Positions 44,729-54,262 of a stretch of DNA of 64,000 nucleotides are shown here, in pieces. Made by a program: the position numbers and the translations under genes. Location of the stretch: NCBI GenBank assembly GCA_963773155.1, contig CAVZAB010000011.1:16436-80435 (forward strand), read 5' to 3'. The notes under the pieces are model-generated. The model worked only from the letters and a program-made list of their open reading frames with translations, made no database searches and was not told the origin of the DNA. Every line of letters starts with the position of its first letter. The first letter of the stretch is position 1. The stretch is from CAVZAB01 sp963773155 (GTDB taxonomy: Bacteria; Pseudomonadota; Alphaproteobacteria; Rhizobiales; Beijerinckiaceae).

Positions 44729-47047
44729 ATGCATTCTTCGCTGCAAATCCCCCTCTTTCCCCTTGAAACGATAAGCGATGCAGGCATATGGGTTGAGCGG
44801 TTGGCGCAGTATTTCGACGATCCGGAGCGCCGCTCCGGGTTCCTGGAACTGGCCGAGTCAGCGGTTGGCGCCTGCCCTGGTGATTCGACTGTCCTGACGT
44901 TCGCCGCCACCGCGGCTCTTCTGGATAAGCGCCCCGAACGAGCGCTGGTGTTTCTCAAGCGGATTTCCAAACGCTACCACGCTACGCCGACCGATCACCT
45001 GCTGCAGGCACTGGCGCTGTTCCAGGAAGGAAAGCGTTTGGCAGCTCGGGGGCTATTGGTGCACCATGGGCTGGCCGAGTGGCGAGCTGCGCTTCAGGTT
45101 TTTCCGGGCGGGATCGAACGAGTGCGCTGGCTGGCGGAGCAGTTCGAAGCGATCATGGAGCAAGCTCAGCGGTTGCAGCAGATGCGCCAACCAGGCGTGG
45201 CAAAAAGCAAGACCAAGCCGGCGCCCCGTCCGGGGAGCGTTTCCCGCAGGATCAAGCCGCCCGCGGCCCCGCCTCCGACTCACAACCCAGCCGTCCCGCT
45301 CCAGCCCTTGCCGAGGATCGACGTCGACATCTCCTTTTCGGTCGATGTCGATCTTTCGCCCATGCTCAAAACCGCGGGCTGCGCGCGCGAACAGGAGGGC
45401 CGATGGTGGGAACTGCGCCAGCGCTTCACCCATCTCGGTTTCGCGCAAGGCTTCGACGAACTCCTCTGCCTTCCGCACCTGACCGGCGTTGAACCGTTGT
45501 GGCATCAGATCGAGACCGTGCGGAAGGTACTGAAGCAATTCCGCGGTCGGGTTTTGCTCGCCGACGAGGTCGGTCTCGGAAAGACCATCGAAGCGGGCAT
45601 GGTCCTCAAGGAATACGCCTTACGCGGCATGGCGGAGCGCGTGCTGGTGCTGTCGCCGGCTTCGCTGGTTGGGCAGTGGCGAGAGGAGCTGGAGACCAAA
45701 TTCGGTCTGCCCTTCGCTACCACGCACGACCCGCTGCTGCGCGCCGACCCTCACCAGTTTTGGGGGCAGAAGCGTGTCATCGCCTCGATTTCGACGGCTC
45801 GGCGACAAGAGCATGCCGAGTATCTGCTTGGCGGCGTCTTCGACCTCATCATCGTCGATGAAGCCCATCATCTTCGCGACCGGTCGAGCCAGAGCTGGAA
45901 ACTGGTCGATGCTCTCAACAAGCGTTTCCTGCTGCTACTCTCGGCGACACCGGTGCAAAACGACCTCGTCGAACTCTACAACCTCATGACGCTCCTGAAG
46001 CCCGGCATGTTCAGGACGCTCACGGAATTCCGCGCGGCTTACATGACCCCCGGCAAGCCGAGAGAGCCTGCCAATGCCGAGCGCCTGCGGGAGCTGATGC
46101 GTAACGCCATGATCCGCAACACCCGCGCGGTTGTCGCCCTCAAACTTCCTCGCCGTCACGCCGTCACGATCAAGATCGATGGCCAGCCAGACGAAGTCGA
46201 AGCCTATGCCGCTCTGGCGATCGCGGCGCGTCGCCTGGCGGCGGGGGCCGGGGCGGGAAAGCATCGGTTGGCACTGCACCACATGCTCGGCGCCGCGGGA
46301 TCGTCTCCCGCCGCGGCGGCGGCCGCGGTGACCCGGTTCGCGGCACGCCGTCCCGACGACACGGATTGGCAATCCTTGGCCGAACGCTGGGCCGCCATCG
46401 AAACCGGCGGCAAGGAGCAAGCGCTACTCGACCTGCTTCGTCGCAACCCGGACGAAAAGAAGCTGGTATTCGTTCATTCGCGGGAGACGCTCGCTCGCCT
46501 GGCTGACCTTCTCTCGTCTACCGGCTTGCCCTTCGCGCGGTTCGACGGCGGCCTCAGCGGACCGCAGAAGGATGCGGCTATCGCCGACTTCCGGAACAAC
46601 GTGCCGGTGCTGCTCTGCACGGAATCCGGCGGCGAGGGCCGAAACATTCAGTTCTGCAATACGCTCATCAACTTCGATGTACCCTGGAATCCGATGGCGA
46701 TCGAGCAGCGGATTGGCCGTATCGATCGCATCGGCCAGAATCGGGAGGTTTTCGTCTTCAATCTCGTCACACGTGGAACGCTGGAGGATCAGTTGCTGGC
46801 GCTGCTTGAGGAAAAAATCTCCATGTTCGAACTGGTCGTCGGCGAGGTCGGCGCCATCCTCGGCGGGCTGGGAGAGGAACGTGACTTCCCGGAACTTGCA
46901 CTCGACGCGTGGCTCGAAGCAACCGAAACCGGTCGGGCCGACGCCTTCGATCTGCTGGCCCGCCGGCTCGACGACGCGCGTTCGCAGCATGAGGGCGCCA
47001 AGGCGTTGGATGATGCACTGTTCGGCGACGATTTTGAAACGGCATAA
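44729..47047 (+). CDS. SNF2-family helicase/ATPase with N-terminal helical domain
   Basis: ATG 44729 (MHSSLQIPLFPLETISD) was chosen over an earlier in-frame start that adds a low-sense leader. The protein is about 772 residues. An N-terminal helical, TPR-like region (about 20-150) and a Pro/Lys-rich linker (about 155-200) precede a full SNF2 core: Walker A LLADEVGLGKTIEAGM (about 275), Walker B DEAHH (about 376), motif III LLSATPVQN, motif IV KKLVFVHSRETLARLADLL (about 577) and motif VI IEQRIGRIDRIGQN (about 660). This is a RapA/DrmD-like translocase. It is followed after 11 bases by a zinc-ribbon partner, so both form one transcription unit. Confidence 0.88.
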   Translation: MHSSLQIPLFPLETISDAGIWVERLAQYFDDPERRSGFLELAESAVGACPGDSTVLTFAATAALLDKRPERALVFLKRISKRYHATPTDHLLQALALFQEGKRLAARGLLVHHGLAEWRAALQVFPGGIERVRWLAEQFEAIMEQAQRLQQMRQPGVAKSKTKPAPRPGSVSRRIKPPAAPPPTHNPAVPLQPLPRIDVDISFSVDVDLSPMLKTAGCAREQEGRWWELRQRFTHLGFAQGFDELLCLPHLTGVEPLWHQIETVRKVLKQFRGRVLLADEVGLGKTIEAGMVLKEYALRGMAERVLVLSPASLVGQWREELETKFGLPFATTHDPLLRADPHQFWGQKRVIASISTARRQEHAEYLLGGVFDLIIVDEAHHLRDRSSQSWKLVDALNKRFLLLLSATPVQNDLVELYNLMTLLKPGMFRTLTEFRAAYMTPGKPREPANAERLRELMRNAMIRNTRAVVALKLPRRHAVTIKIDGQPDEVEAYAALAIAARRLAAGAGAGKHRLALHHMLGAAGSSPAAAAAAVTRFAARRPDDTDWQSLAERWAAIETGGKEQALLDLLRRNPDEKKLVFVHSRETLARLADLLSSTGLPFARFDGGLSGPQKDAAIADFRNNVPVLLCTESGGEGRNIQFCNTLINFDVPWNPMAIEQRIGRIDRIGQNREVFVFNLVTRGTLEDQLLALLEEKISMFELVVGEVGAILGGLGEERDFPELALDAWLEATETGRADAFDLLARRLDDARSQHEGAKALDDALFGDDFETA

Positions 47048-47058
47048 GGGAAACGGCA

Positions 47059-48267
47059 ATGGGGGCGTTGCGCGATTTCGTGTCCGAAGTGCTGGAGATG
47101 GAGGGATCCGCAGTCGAAGCGATCGAGCCGGACGGCCTGGAAATTCTGGCGCCCGAACCGCTACGAACGGCGATGGGCTGGCCGGAATTGGCAAGGCTCG
47201 GCTTCGGGGCCGAGCTTCCGGCCGGAGCGACGGCCGTTGGGTTCGAGGGCGATTGGCTAGAGCGGATCGGCGCGCTTCTCGGCGACAGGGGTCGCTTGGC
47301 CGAGCGGCAATTCGTGCTTCCGGGTCCGCCACCGCGCCTCCAGGATCCCGAACGCCTGCTCGATCATGCCCTGGACTTTCTCAATGCAGTGTGGCGCTTA
47401 AATGGGGTCTCGGCAGCATGGACGCGTTGCCTGCTGTTGGCATTCCGTTACACCGCCGTCTCCGACGAAAAACGCGAAGGCCTGGTCTGGCTCGGTGTTA
47501 ACCAGGGGACCGGTGCCGTCATCGACGACTTTACGACGCGGTTGCGGGCGCTGCTGGCAGGTGACGAGGCGTGGCAGGTACCCGATGCGGACGTCCGTCA
47601 AGCGGCGGGATCCCGTTGGGACGCGCCCGCTCTTGATGCGCGGGTGCGGCCATTGCTCCAACATCGCGTTAGGCTCGAAGTAGAGCCGTTTCTGCGCACG
47701 ATGCGACGCCGTCTCGACCGTGACCGCAACCGGGTCCATGACTACCACAACGATCTGCATCTTGCGGCCCAGAAAAAGCTCGCCGCCCTTGCCGGCAGCG
47801 CGGGCGAAAAGGCCGAAAGTGACCGCAAGCGAGAGAGGCTCCGCATCGCAGCGATCGAGCGGGAATACGCCGCCAAGATCGGTGATCTGCGCCACAATTA
47901 CGCGCTACGCATTACGGTCGATTGGGTGCAGGGACTTGAGTTATATGTTCCAGTGCAGCGGTTCGAAGTGCTGGTCAAACGCCGCAAGGGGGAGAGGCTT
48001 ATGCGCCTCGACTGGCACCCTGCGGTCCGTCAAATGGAGCCGCCGCCGAGCGACTGGGGATTGGGCATCGGCCGCTCCCGCCTCGTCTGCGACGATCAAC
48101 TGCACATCACCGACCCGGCCGGGCAATCTCCCTGCCCATCCTGCGGTCGAGCGTGGTGCCGGGCCTGCCATCCGACGGCCTGCCGGCGTTGCGGGCACGC
48201 GATCACAGATTCGATCGTTTCGATGACGACGGCTGCGATTGCAGACGCGGTAGAATGGCAGCGCTAG
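47059..48267 (+). CDS. SNF2-partner protein with coiled coil and C-terminal zinc ribbon
   Basis: The protein has 402 residues with the start ATG 47059 behind AAGGGAAA. The N-terminal half (about 1-200) is an alpha/beta region that I cannot place. The middle (about 210-290) is a charged coiled coil (FLRTMRRRLDRDRNRVHDYH, SDRKRERLRIAAIEREYAAK). A beta segment (LELYVPVQRFEVLVKRRKGE) follows. The C terminus has a Cys cluster CPSCGRAWCRACHPTACRRC from about residue 357, a double zinc-ribbon pattern. Tight linkage to the SNF2 gene suggests that it is the nucleic-acid- or target-recognition subunit. No known family name is assigned. Confidence 0.75.
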   Translation: MGALRDFVSEVLEMEGSAVEAIEPDGLEILAPEPLRTAMGWPELARLGFGAELPAGATAVGFEGDWLERIGALLGDRGRLAERQFVLPGPPPRLQDPERLLDHALDFLNAVWRLNGVSAAWTRCLLLAFRYTAVSDEKREGLVWLGVNQGTGAVIDDFTTRLRALLAGDEAWQVPDADVRQAAGSRWDAPALDARVRPLLQHRVRLEVEPFLRTMRRRLDRDRNRVHDYHNDLHLAAQKKLAALAGSAGEKAESDRKRERLRIAAIEREYAAKIGDLRHNYALRITVDWVQGLELYVPVQRFEVLVKRRKGERLMRLDWHPAVRQMEPPPSDWGLGIGRSRLVCDDQLHITDPAGQSPCPSCGRAWCRACHPTACRRCGHAITDSIVSMTTAAIADAVEWQR

Positions 48268-48866
48268 CTGCATGCCTCATCGGCACACCGGAACTTGGGT
48301 GAACGGACCCAACGGGTATTTGCCCAGCGGGGGACGAGTCCACGACCCGGCGCGAGTGACCGCTTTGCGCCTTACCTGATGAAGGTGTGGACCGGACTAA
48401 TGATAATCGATTATCTCCACATCTTCGGAACCCGTCTCGGTCCATCTAAACACGATCCGCCATTGAGCGTTGATGCGGATTGAGTCCTTAGTGGCTAAAT
48501 CGCCCTTAAGAGCTTCAAGATGATTGCCGGGAGGAGTTCAGGGCCTCAAGAAAGGCGAAGGAGTTCACCGTAAATCGGCTTTCGGCGAGCCACATTGGCG
48601 AGAATTGCCGCAGAACCATCCGGCTCAGGCAGCGAAGCGCTTGTGCTCGGCCCGCTCCTGGCATGGCTACGTTTTGCCGACATGTTCGTTGTCTGGACGA
48701 ACAAACCAACCACCGCCAATTCGCGCGCCGGCGATCGGGCCCGCGGCCCGAAAGGCTCGTGCAGCCCATGCCGGTCAAAATTTGTCAGCGATGTTGTCGG
48801 CCTCCTATAGCCGTGTCCGGGGAGCCGGTCAGCGCGTGACGGTCTTCCACAGGCCTGCCCGTGGAT
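48268..48866. other. intergenic with toxin relic
   Basis: The minus strand at 48397-48536 is a HigB relic, listed separately. The rest has no recognisable gene. No antitoxin (HigA) frame is seen next to it. Confidence 0.45.
48397..48536 (-). pseudogene. HigB/RelE-type toxin C-terminal relic
   Basis: The minus strand reads PPGNHLEALKGDLATKDSIR, then INAQWRIVFRWTETGSEDVE and IIDYH stop. This is the hallmark C-terminal half of HigB-family mRNA interferases (PGNRLEALKGDR, SIRINDQWRICFRW, VEIVDYH). Upstream the frame is broken by stops, so the N terminus is lost or shifted. It lies directly downstream of the SNF2 pair. Confidence 0.7.
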
Positions 48867-50039
48867 CTAGCGAACTGATTCATTGGTAGCACCAATCAGC
48901 CTGCTTTCGGACGGCCGAATGGATTGCGCTCCGGGAACCGTTACCGGCCTGCCGCTGATCATCCAGTCCGCAGCCAGCGCTCCGATTACGGGACCGAGCT
49001 GAATGCCGTAGCCGCCCGCGCCCGCGGCCGCGACGAGCCGAGACTCGTCGTCGAAGAGGCCCACAAAAGGCCGCCCGTCCAGCGTTTGCGGGTAGAGTCC
49101 GGCCCAGCCACGCCCGAAGCCGGCACTTGCGAGGGCGGGGAGCCGCTCGAGAAAGAGCCCGGCGAGGTGTTCCTTAGCATCCTCCCCAATCCCTTCGTCA
49201 TAGGAATCAGGATCGGCGACCATGGCGTCGGTGACTTTATGGATCTCTGCCACGAGCTCGTCTGGCCGCTGGTGGCGGAAATTCAGGCCTGTCCCGCCGC
49301 CGCCATAGACCAGGTCCATCACCATCGGCATGATGTAGGAAAGCGGCTCAGCCAATTTGATCGTGATCGCTTCGTGCCGCTCGGGAACCACCGGAAGTGC
49401 CTTGCCAAAAAGCGCCGCTACTCTAGAAGCCCAGGCGCCCGCGGCAATTACCACGCCGTCGCAATCGAGCACCCCCGCCGAGGTCACAAGCCGGAAGCCA
49501 TTCCCACGGCGCTCTGCGGCCAAGAGCTTGCATTGTTGGCGAATGGATCCGCCAAATTCGCGGATTTTGTCCGCGAGCACACTGCACATGAGGTGGGGAT
49601 CGAGGAAACCGTCATCGGGACCGAATAGACCACAAGCCAGTCCCTCCATGCTCATGTCGGGCACGAGTTCCCGCATCTCGGCGACCTCAAGAATCCGTGC
49701 GTTCCAAATTCCGCAATCCCGCTGAAACGCGAGACTGCGCTCGAAGAGCCGGCGATCACTCTCGGAGCGGCCGAGTCTGAGATACCCGATGGGATGGAAA
49801 CCTAGACCCGGACCTTGCCTGGACCATTCGCGAACGCGGCGCAAGCTGTAGGCGCGCAGTTCGACGTCGAGCAAGGTGACGTGCTGGGTGCCAACCACGC
49901 CAACGGACCGGCCGCTCGAACCCGATGCGATCGCATCGGCCTCGATGACAGTCGCAGTAACGCCCCGCTCGGCGAGGTGCAGGGCGCTCGACATGCCCAG
50001 TGTTCCCGCGCCGATCACGATAACATGCATGGGTTTCAT
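48867..50039 (-). CDS. FAD-dependent amine/amino-acid oxidoreductase (DadA/glycine-oxidase type)
   Basis: The protein has 390 residues, and the start ATG 50039 follows AGGAAA. The N-terminal Rossmann motif VIVIGAGTLGMSSALHLAER with the ribose-binding Glu (ATVIEAD) defines the DAO fold. The C-terminal PQTLDGRPFVGLFDDE and AAGAGGYGIQLGPVIG match FAD-contacting loops of the family. It should oxidise an amino acid or secondary amine in the cytoplasm. It lies 109 bases downstream of the aminotransferase gene and most likely completes a catabolic operon with it and the aldehyde dehydrogenase. Confidence 0.82.
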   Translation of the reverse strand: MKPMHVIVIGAGTLGMSSALHLAERGVTATVIEADAIASGSSGRSVGVVGTQHVTLLDVELRAYSLRRVREWSRQGPGLGFHPIGYLRLGRSESDRRLFERSLAFQRDCGIWNARILEVAEMRELVPDMSMEGLACGLFGPDDGFLDPHLMCSVLADKIREFGGSIRQQCKLLAAERRGNGFRLVTSAGVLDCDGVVIAAGAWASRVAALFGKALPVVPERHEAITIKLAEPLSYIMPMVMDLVYGGGGTGLNFRHQRPDELVAEIHKVTDAMVADPDSYDEGIGEDAKEHLAGLFLERLPALASAGFGRGWAGLYPQTLDGRPFVGLFDDESRLVAAAGAGGYGIQLGPVIGALAADWMISGRPVTVPGAQSIRPSESRLIGATNESVR

Positions 50040-50148
50040 GGAAATTTCCTGGGGAAGGGTCTGGACGGAAACTCCTTGAGCCGGGGCTGCCCACGTGCGC
50101 TCTGGCTGGCTGGCAACAAAGCGGGTTTACTCTTATGCCGGGGGCACG

Positions 50149-51462
50149 TCAGGCGATGGCAATTGCAGCGAAGCACTCGTCGACGGCGACGAGCACGTGC
50201 GCAATATCTGCGTCGGCCATGGGTGTTGACAAGGCCATGAGTTCATAGCTCGAGGCAAGGACGCCCCGATCGAGAAGGCCCCTGTGCAGCTGGGCGAGCC
50301 TGCGTGCCGCGACCGCATCCGGATAGACAGAGCGATAGTCCGTGACCGGACCCGGCGTGAAGTGGATCTTGAGGAGCGAGCCCATGCCAACACAGCACCC
50401 CGGCAGCCGATACCGCGCGAAACAGGCATTGACCCCGTTCCGCAGGCGCTCGCCGATAGTGTCAAGCCGCTCGAACGCCGCCGACGTCAGTGCTTGCATG
50501 GAGGCAAGACCAGCCACCATAGTTACCGGATTGGCCGAGAATGTGCCGCCATGCGGCAGGGCCGGCTTGCCGCGCGTTGGGTCGAAGACCTGCATCACCT
50601 GTTCGCGTCCGCCGACTGCGCCTACAGGGAAACCGCCGCCGATGATCTTCCCGAGCGCCGTGAGATCGGGCTTGATCCCCCAGAGTCCCTGCGCGCCCGA
50701 ATGGCCGAGGCGGAAGGCAATGACCTCATCGAAGATCAGCATCACGCCGGCGGACTTGGCCGCGGCAGCCACAGCCTCAAGGTAATCCTTGCGCGCCGGC
50801 ACCAAACCGGCTCGGTTGGGCAGCGGGTCGATCAGGATGGCGGCGAGATCGCGACCATGCATCTCTAGCGCCCGCTGAGCCGCCCCCACGTCGTTGAATG
50901 GCAGGACAACGACGTCGTCTAGGACGCCCTGCGGCGTGCCCCTGGCATATGGCGTGGGCCTCGGTTCATTGCTCCAGTTGGCCGGCTGCGGATCGAGGCT
51001 CGTCTCCGCGAAGTCGTAGGAACCGTGATAGGCCCCTTCGATTTTGGCGATCTTTGGACGCCCGGTGAAGGCGCGGGCCGCTTTGATCGCCATCATCACC
51101 GCCTCGGTTCCGGAATTGGTGAAGCGAAGGCGCTCCACCGCCGGCAGGCGTTCCACGAGAAGTTCAGCCAGGGCGATCTCGCTCTCGGTCGGCGCGCCGA
51201 AGGCGGTGCCGAGGCCGAGCTGGCGGATGACAGCGGCATTTACGGCTGGGTGGGCATAGCCGTGGATCATGGCCGTGAAATTGTTGATGCAGTCGAGATA
51301 GGGGTGGCCGTCGGCGTCCCATATCTGGCAACCTTCGCCCCGCGCTGCGTAGATCGGGAACGGCTCCATGAAGACGGTGGTCCGCGTGTTGCCGCCAGGC
51401 ATGACATTGCAGGCGCGACGGTAGAGCTGTTGTGAGCGCGGCGAGGATTCGGGATAGCTCAT
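50149..51462 (-). CDS. class III aminotransferase, glutamate-1-semialdehyde aminomutase-like
   Basis: The protein is about 437 residues from ATG 51462, which overlaps the aldehyde-dehydrogenase stop (ATGA). Motifs: MPGGNTRTTVF near the N terminus, RFTNSGTEAVMMAIKAARAF for phosphate binding, IFDEVIAFRLGHSGAQ with the PLP-pairing Asp, and LGKIIGGGFPVGAVGG with the Schiff-base Lys (about residue 270). HemL is normally linked to haem genes; here the operon partners are an aldehyde dehydrogenase and an FAD oxidase. A catabolic aminomutase or transaminase is therefore more likely than tetrapyrrole synthesis. Confidence 0.85.
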   Translation of the reverse strand: MSYPESSPRSQQLYRRACNVMPGGNTRTTVFMEPFPIYAARGEGCQIWDADGHPYLDCINNFTAMIHGYAHPAVNAAVIRQLGLGTAFGAPTESEIALAELLVERLPAVERLRFTNSGTEAVMMAIKAARAFTGRPKIAKIEGAYHGSYDFAETSLDPQPANWSNEPRPTPYARGTPQGVLDDVVVLPFNDVGAAQRALEMHGRDLAAILIDPLPNRAGLVPARKDYLEAVAAAAKSAGVMLIFDEVIAFRLGHSGAQGLWGIKPDLTALGKIIGGGFPVGAVGGREQVMQVFDPTRGKPALPHGGTFSANPVTMVAGLASMQALTSAAFERLDTIGERLRNGVNACFARYRLPGCCVGMGSLLKIHFTPGPVTDYRSVYPDAVAARRLAQLHRGLLDRGVLASSYELMALSTPMADADIAHVLVAVDECFAAIAIA

Positions 51463-53031
51463 GGGTCGCTTAACCGCCCAGCCCGGTGCATGATGGTGTG
51501 GCTTTGTTCGCGCATGAACTGGGGCAGATAATGGGGTCCAAGCCCGCCCTTGCCGCTGACGCCTGATCCCTTCCAGCCGCAAAAGGGCTGCGAGCCCGGC
51601 CAGGCGCCGGTGGTCGCGCCGCTGGCGCGATTGGCATAGAGCACGCCCGCTTCGGCCTTGGCGAGGAATAGGTCGATCTCGGACTGGTCCTCGGAATAGA
51701 TGCCGGCGGCCAGGCCGTAATTGACGCTGTTTCCTTCGAGCAGCGCCGCCGCCAGGCCATCCACGGAGCGGATCACGAGAAACGGCATGAAGAGCTCGTC
51801 CCGGGTGAGCCGACCCTGCCCCGGCAGTTCGACGATCGTGGGCTGGACATAGGTTTCCGGCCATTCACCGCCAAGCGTCGCACCGCCGAGGAGGACCGCG
51901 CCGGTGCGACGGGCTTCCTCGATCGCCGCCTTGAATCGGGCGACGGTGGCTGCGCCATAAACTGGGCCCATGAAGGTGTCGCGATGGCGCGGATCCCCGA
52001 CTTTTAGCCGACTAGCGTAAGCGGAGAGCGCCGCAGCGAAGGCGTCCTTGACGGACCTGTCCACATAGACGACCGAACAAGCGCTGCACTTTTGACCTTG
52101 AAGGCCGAAGGCGGACCGGGCCACACCCTCCGCCGCCACGCTGATGTCCGCCCGGCTGGTGACATAGGCGGGGTTCTTGCCACCCATGTCCGCTATGAGA
52201 GGCTTGGCAAATTCACCCGCAGCGATCTTTCGAAAAATGGCGGTCCCAGTCTTGTAGGAACCCGTAAAGGCGATACCGGCAACCGCGGGTGCGCTCACGA
52301 GCGCCTCACCCAACTGGGCGCCGCCAAGCACGATATTGAAGACCCCATCCGGCAGCCCGGCCTCGGCCAAGGCTCTTGCCAGGAGTAGTCCGGTCAGGGC
52401 GCAATCAGGCGAAGGTTTGTAGACCACGGTGTTGCCCGTAATCAGGGCGCCCGTAATCATGTTGACGGAAAGAGCCAACGGAAAATTGAACGGCGAGATA
52501 ACGCCAAAAACCCCGAAGGGACGCATAGTGCTCTTTGTCGAACTCACGGGCGACGAGATCATTCATCGGCTGTCGGTAGCCGGCGTGCCGGGCGAGTTCG
52601 CTCGCGTAATAGGCGACAATGTCGGAGGATTCCTCGGCCTCGCCGACCGCTTCAAGCCGTGACTTGCCAATTTCATAGAGTGCCGCAAGGGCGAGATCGT
52701 ATTTTGTTTCCTGCAAGGCCCGCGCCCAGCGCGCGGCGAAGGCGAGCCGATCCTCAAGGCTAAGGGACGACCAGCCGGAATAAGCGCCACTAGCCGCCGC
52801 CACGGCCGAAGCGAGGTCGTCCGATGTTGATTGGGGAAAACGGCCCAACAGGAGTTTGCCGTCGATCGGACTCGCGATCTCCCGCAGCGGACCAGTGGCG
52901 AAGGGGGTTTTCCAGTCCCTTGCGAGCACCTCCCGCTCGAAAGCTGGAATTTGCCTATCCAGATGGTCGTGGACCGGCGAGAAGTCCACCCCGATGTTCG
53001 AATATGTCACTCGCGGTAGGTCAAGAGGCAT
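51459..53031 (-). pseudogene. aldehyde dehydrogenase, one frame break
   Basis: The start ATG 53031 (MPLDLPRVTYSNIGVDF) runs in one frame to NDLVAREFDKEH. From about 52525 the sense continues in the next frame as MRPFGVFGVISPFNFPLALS and reaches the end at 51459. Corrected, it is about 523 residues, close to 1-pyrroline-5-carboxylate dehydrogenases. The catalytic Cys is present (FGLQGQKCSACS). The usual catalytic Glu of the E-x-GGKN box is Asp here (IADMGGKNPAY), which is unusual. It is first gene of a three-gene catabolic operon. The frame break may be an assembly indel, because both halves are otherwise well conserved. Confidence 0.72.
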
Positions 53032-53157
53032 GGCGATGGATCCAATACATGTGGCCTTACCCGGAACTCGAAGACCCTGGGCCCTTGATCGTGCTTGCCA
53101 TTGTGACGCGTTCCTTGCGGCAAGGGTTAGCGCGAAAACCAAGGATTCGATTTTTGC

Positions 53158-53811
53158 TCAAAATGACGTGGGGTGCAAAATGATGTCGAGCACGAGTTTC
53201 TGAAACTCGATGATTTCGGTCCGGACGCCCTCGCGACTTTCCCACCAATGGTCCGGGTCAAAACTTGAGTAGCGTGCGGGTTGAACCGTGACACGTGTCA
53301 GATGGCCTTTCATGGCTCGATCGAGGACTCGCCGCAATCGTCGCGAGTGGTCCCTGGCGGCCACGAACACAATCGACCGGAGCTGATGCTCGTCGCACCA
53401 TGACGGTAGGACCTCGCCTTCACCTTCGCTGCCAACGTCTGTTCTGGGGATTTCGACAACATCTGTCACGCCAAGCGACATCAGCTGGTGGATTTGCCTC
53501 GCGCCCGCGTCGTCATAGGGGAGGCCTCGGCGAATGAACTCGTGGTCTTCCCCACTTGGAGGGTCCCTGAAAATCGCGACTTGCTTTGCAATGCCGCTTT
53601 GCACGAGATCCGCCGCTTCGAGCGCCCCGGCCCCAGCGGAATCGAGCGATACAACGATCATGTCGGCCGGCGCGGCCGGATCGCTGAAGACGAGCGCCCA
53701 TCCCAAGGATCGAAGAATTGGCTCCCGAAGCGAGCCAACAGCAACCACCGCAACCGCGGCCAATGCGACGATCACTAGGATCTGGGCCCACCTCGGCCAG
53801 CGGAAGATCAT
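53158..53811 (-). CDS. YdcF/DUF218-family membrane protein
   Basis: The protein has 217 residues. One N-terminal membrane span (WAQILVIVALAAVAVVAVGS) is followed by a DUF218-like Rossmann domain: PADMIVVSLDSAGAGALEAA replaces the usual VxLG start, and later blocks IFRDPPSGEDHEFIRRG and IVFVAARDHSRRLRRVLDRA match the SxxHxxRA/xxR region of the family. ElyC/SanA/YdcF relatives act in envelope biogenesis. Its start is close to an AT-rich divergent region. It may mark the right edge of the mosaic segment. Confidence 0.65.
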   Translation of the reverse strand: MIFRWPRWAQILVIVALAAVAVVAVGSLREPILRSLGWALVFSDPAAPADMIVVSLDSAGAGALEAADLVQSGIAKQVAIFRDPPSGEDHEFIRRGLPYDDAGARQIHQLMSLGVTDVVEIPRTDVGSEGEGEVLPSWCDEHQLRSIVFVAARDHSRRLRRVLDRAMKGHLTRVTVQPARYSSFDPDHWWESREGVRTEIIEFQKLVLDIILHPTSF

Positions 53812-54262
53812 GCTCGAATATATGGGGTTACTAAAAAGAAAATGTCACTGCGGCCAGCATCGCCTATACAGCGATTATGTCTAGCCCGGCGTTGGCTCAT
53901 AGGATAAAAATCCTTCAACGCCATATTGGCCCTTTGGATGCGCCTCCGATGGACGGCACGGTCATTGAGCGCGGGAGGTGCTGGCGTACTGGCCATCGAT
54001 TTTGTGAGTTGGGAGCCAAACTTAGCAGGAATTTCAACCCGCCGCAGTTTGGGCGACTGCGGCTTCAAAGTGTCATGGCGAGGCTTATTGCGCATCCTCG
54101 TCGACGGCGGCGCGTCGGATCGCCGCAGCAAGAAAGATTTCCTGTATTTCTATAGTTGCCGGTTAGCCTCCTGTGGCACTAAACGTTGTGATGCCAAGCT
54201 TCAGACAAACCAAACCTGTACCCGTTGATGGCGCCGATGTTCATATCTAGCGATTTTAGGCA
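53812..54262. other. intergenic, no gene seen
   Basis: This is a divergent spacer between the YdcF-like gene and the dehydrogenase gene. It is AT-richer near 53820-53900. No recognised RNA or relic is seen. Confidence 0.35.

Noticed and set aside
44729..48267. SNF2 pair considered as a DISARM system
   Set aside because: No DUF1998 (DrmB), DrmA helicase, PLD nuclease or methyltransferase gene is nearby; only the SNF2 type is shared.
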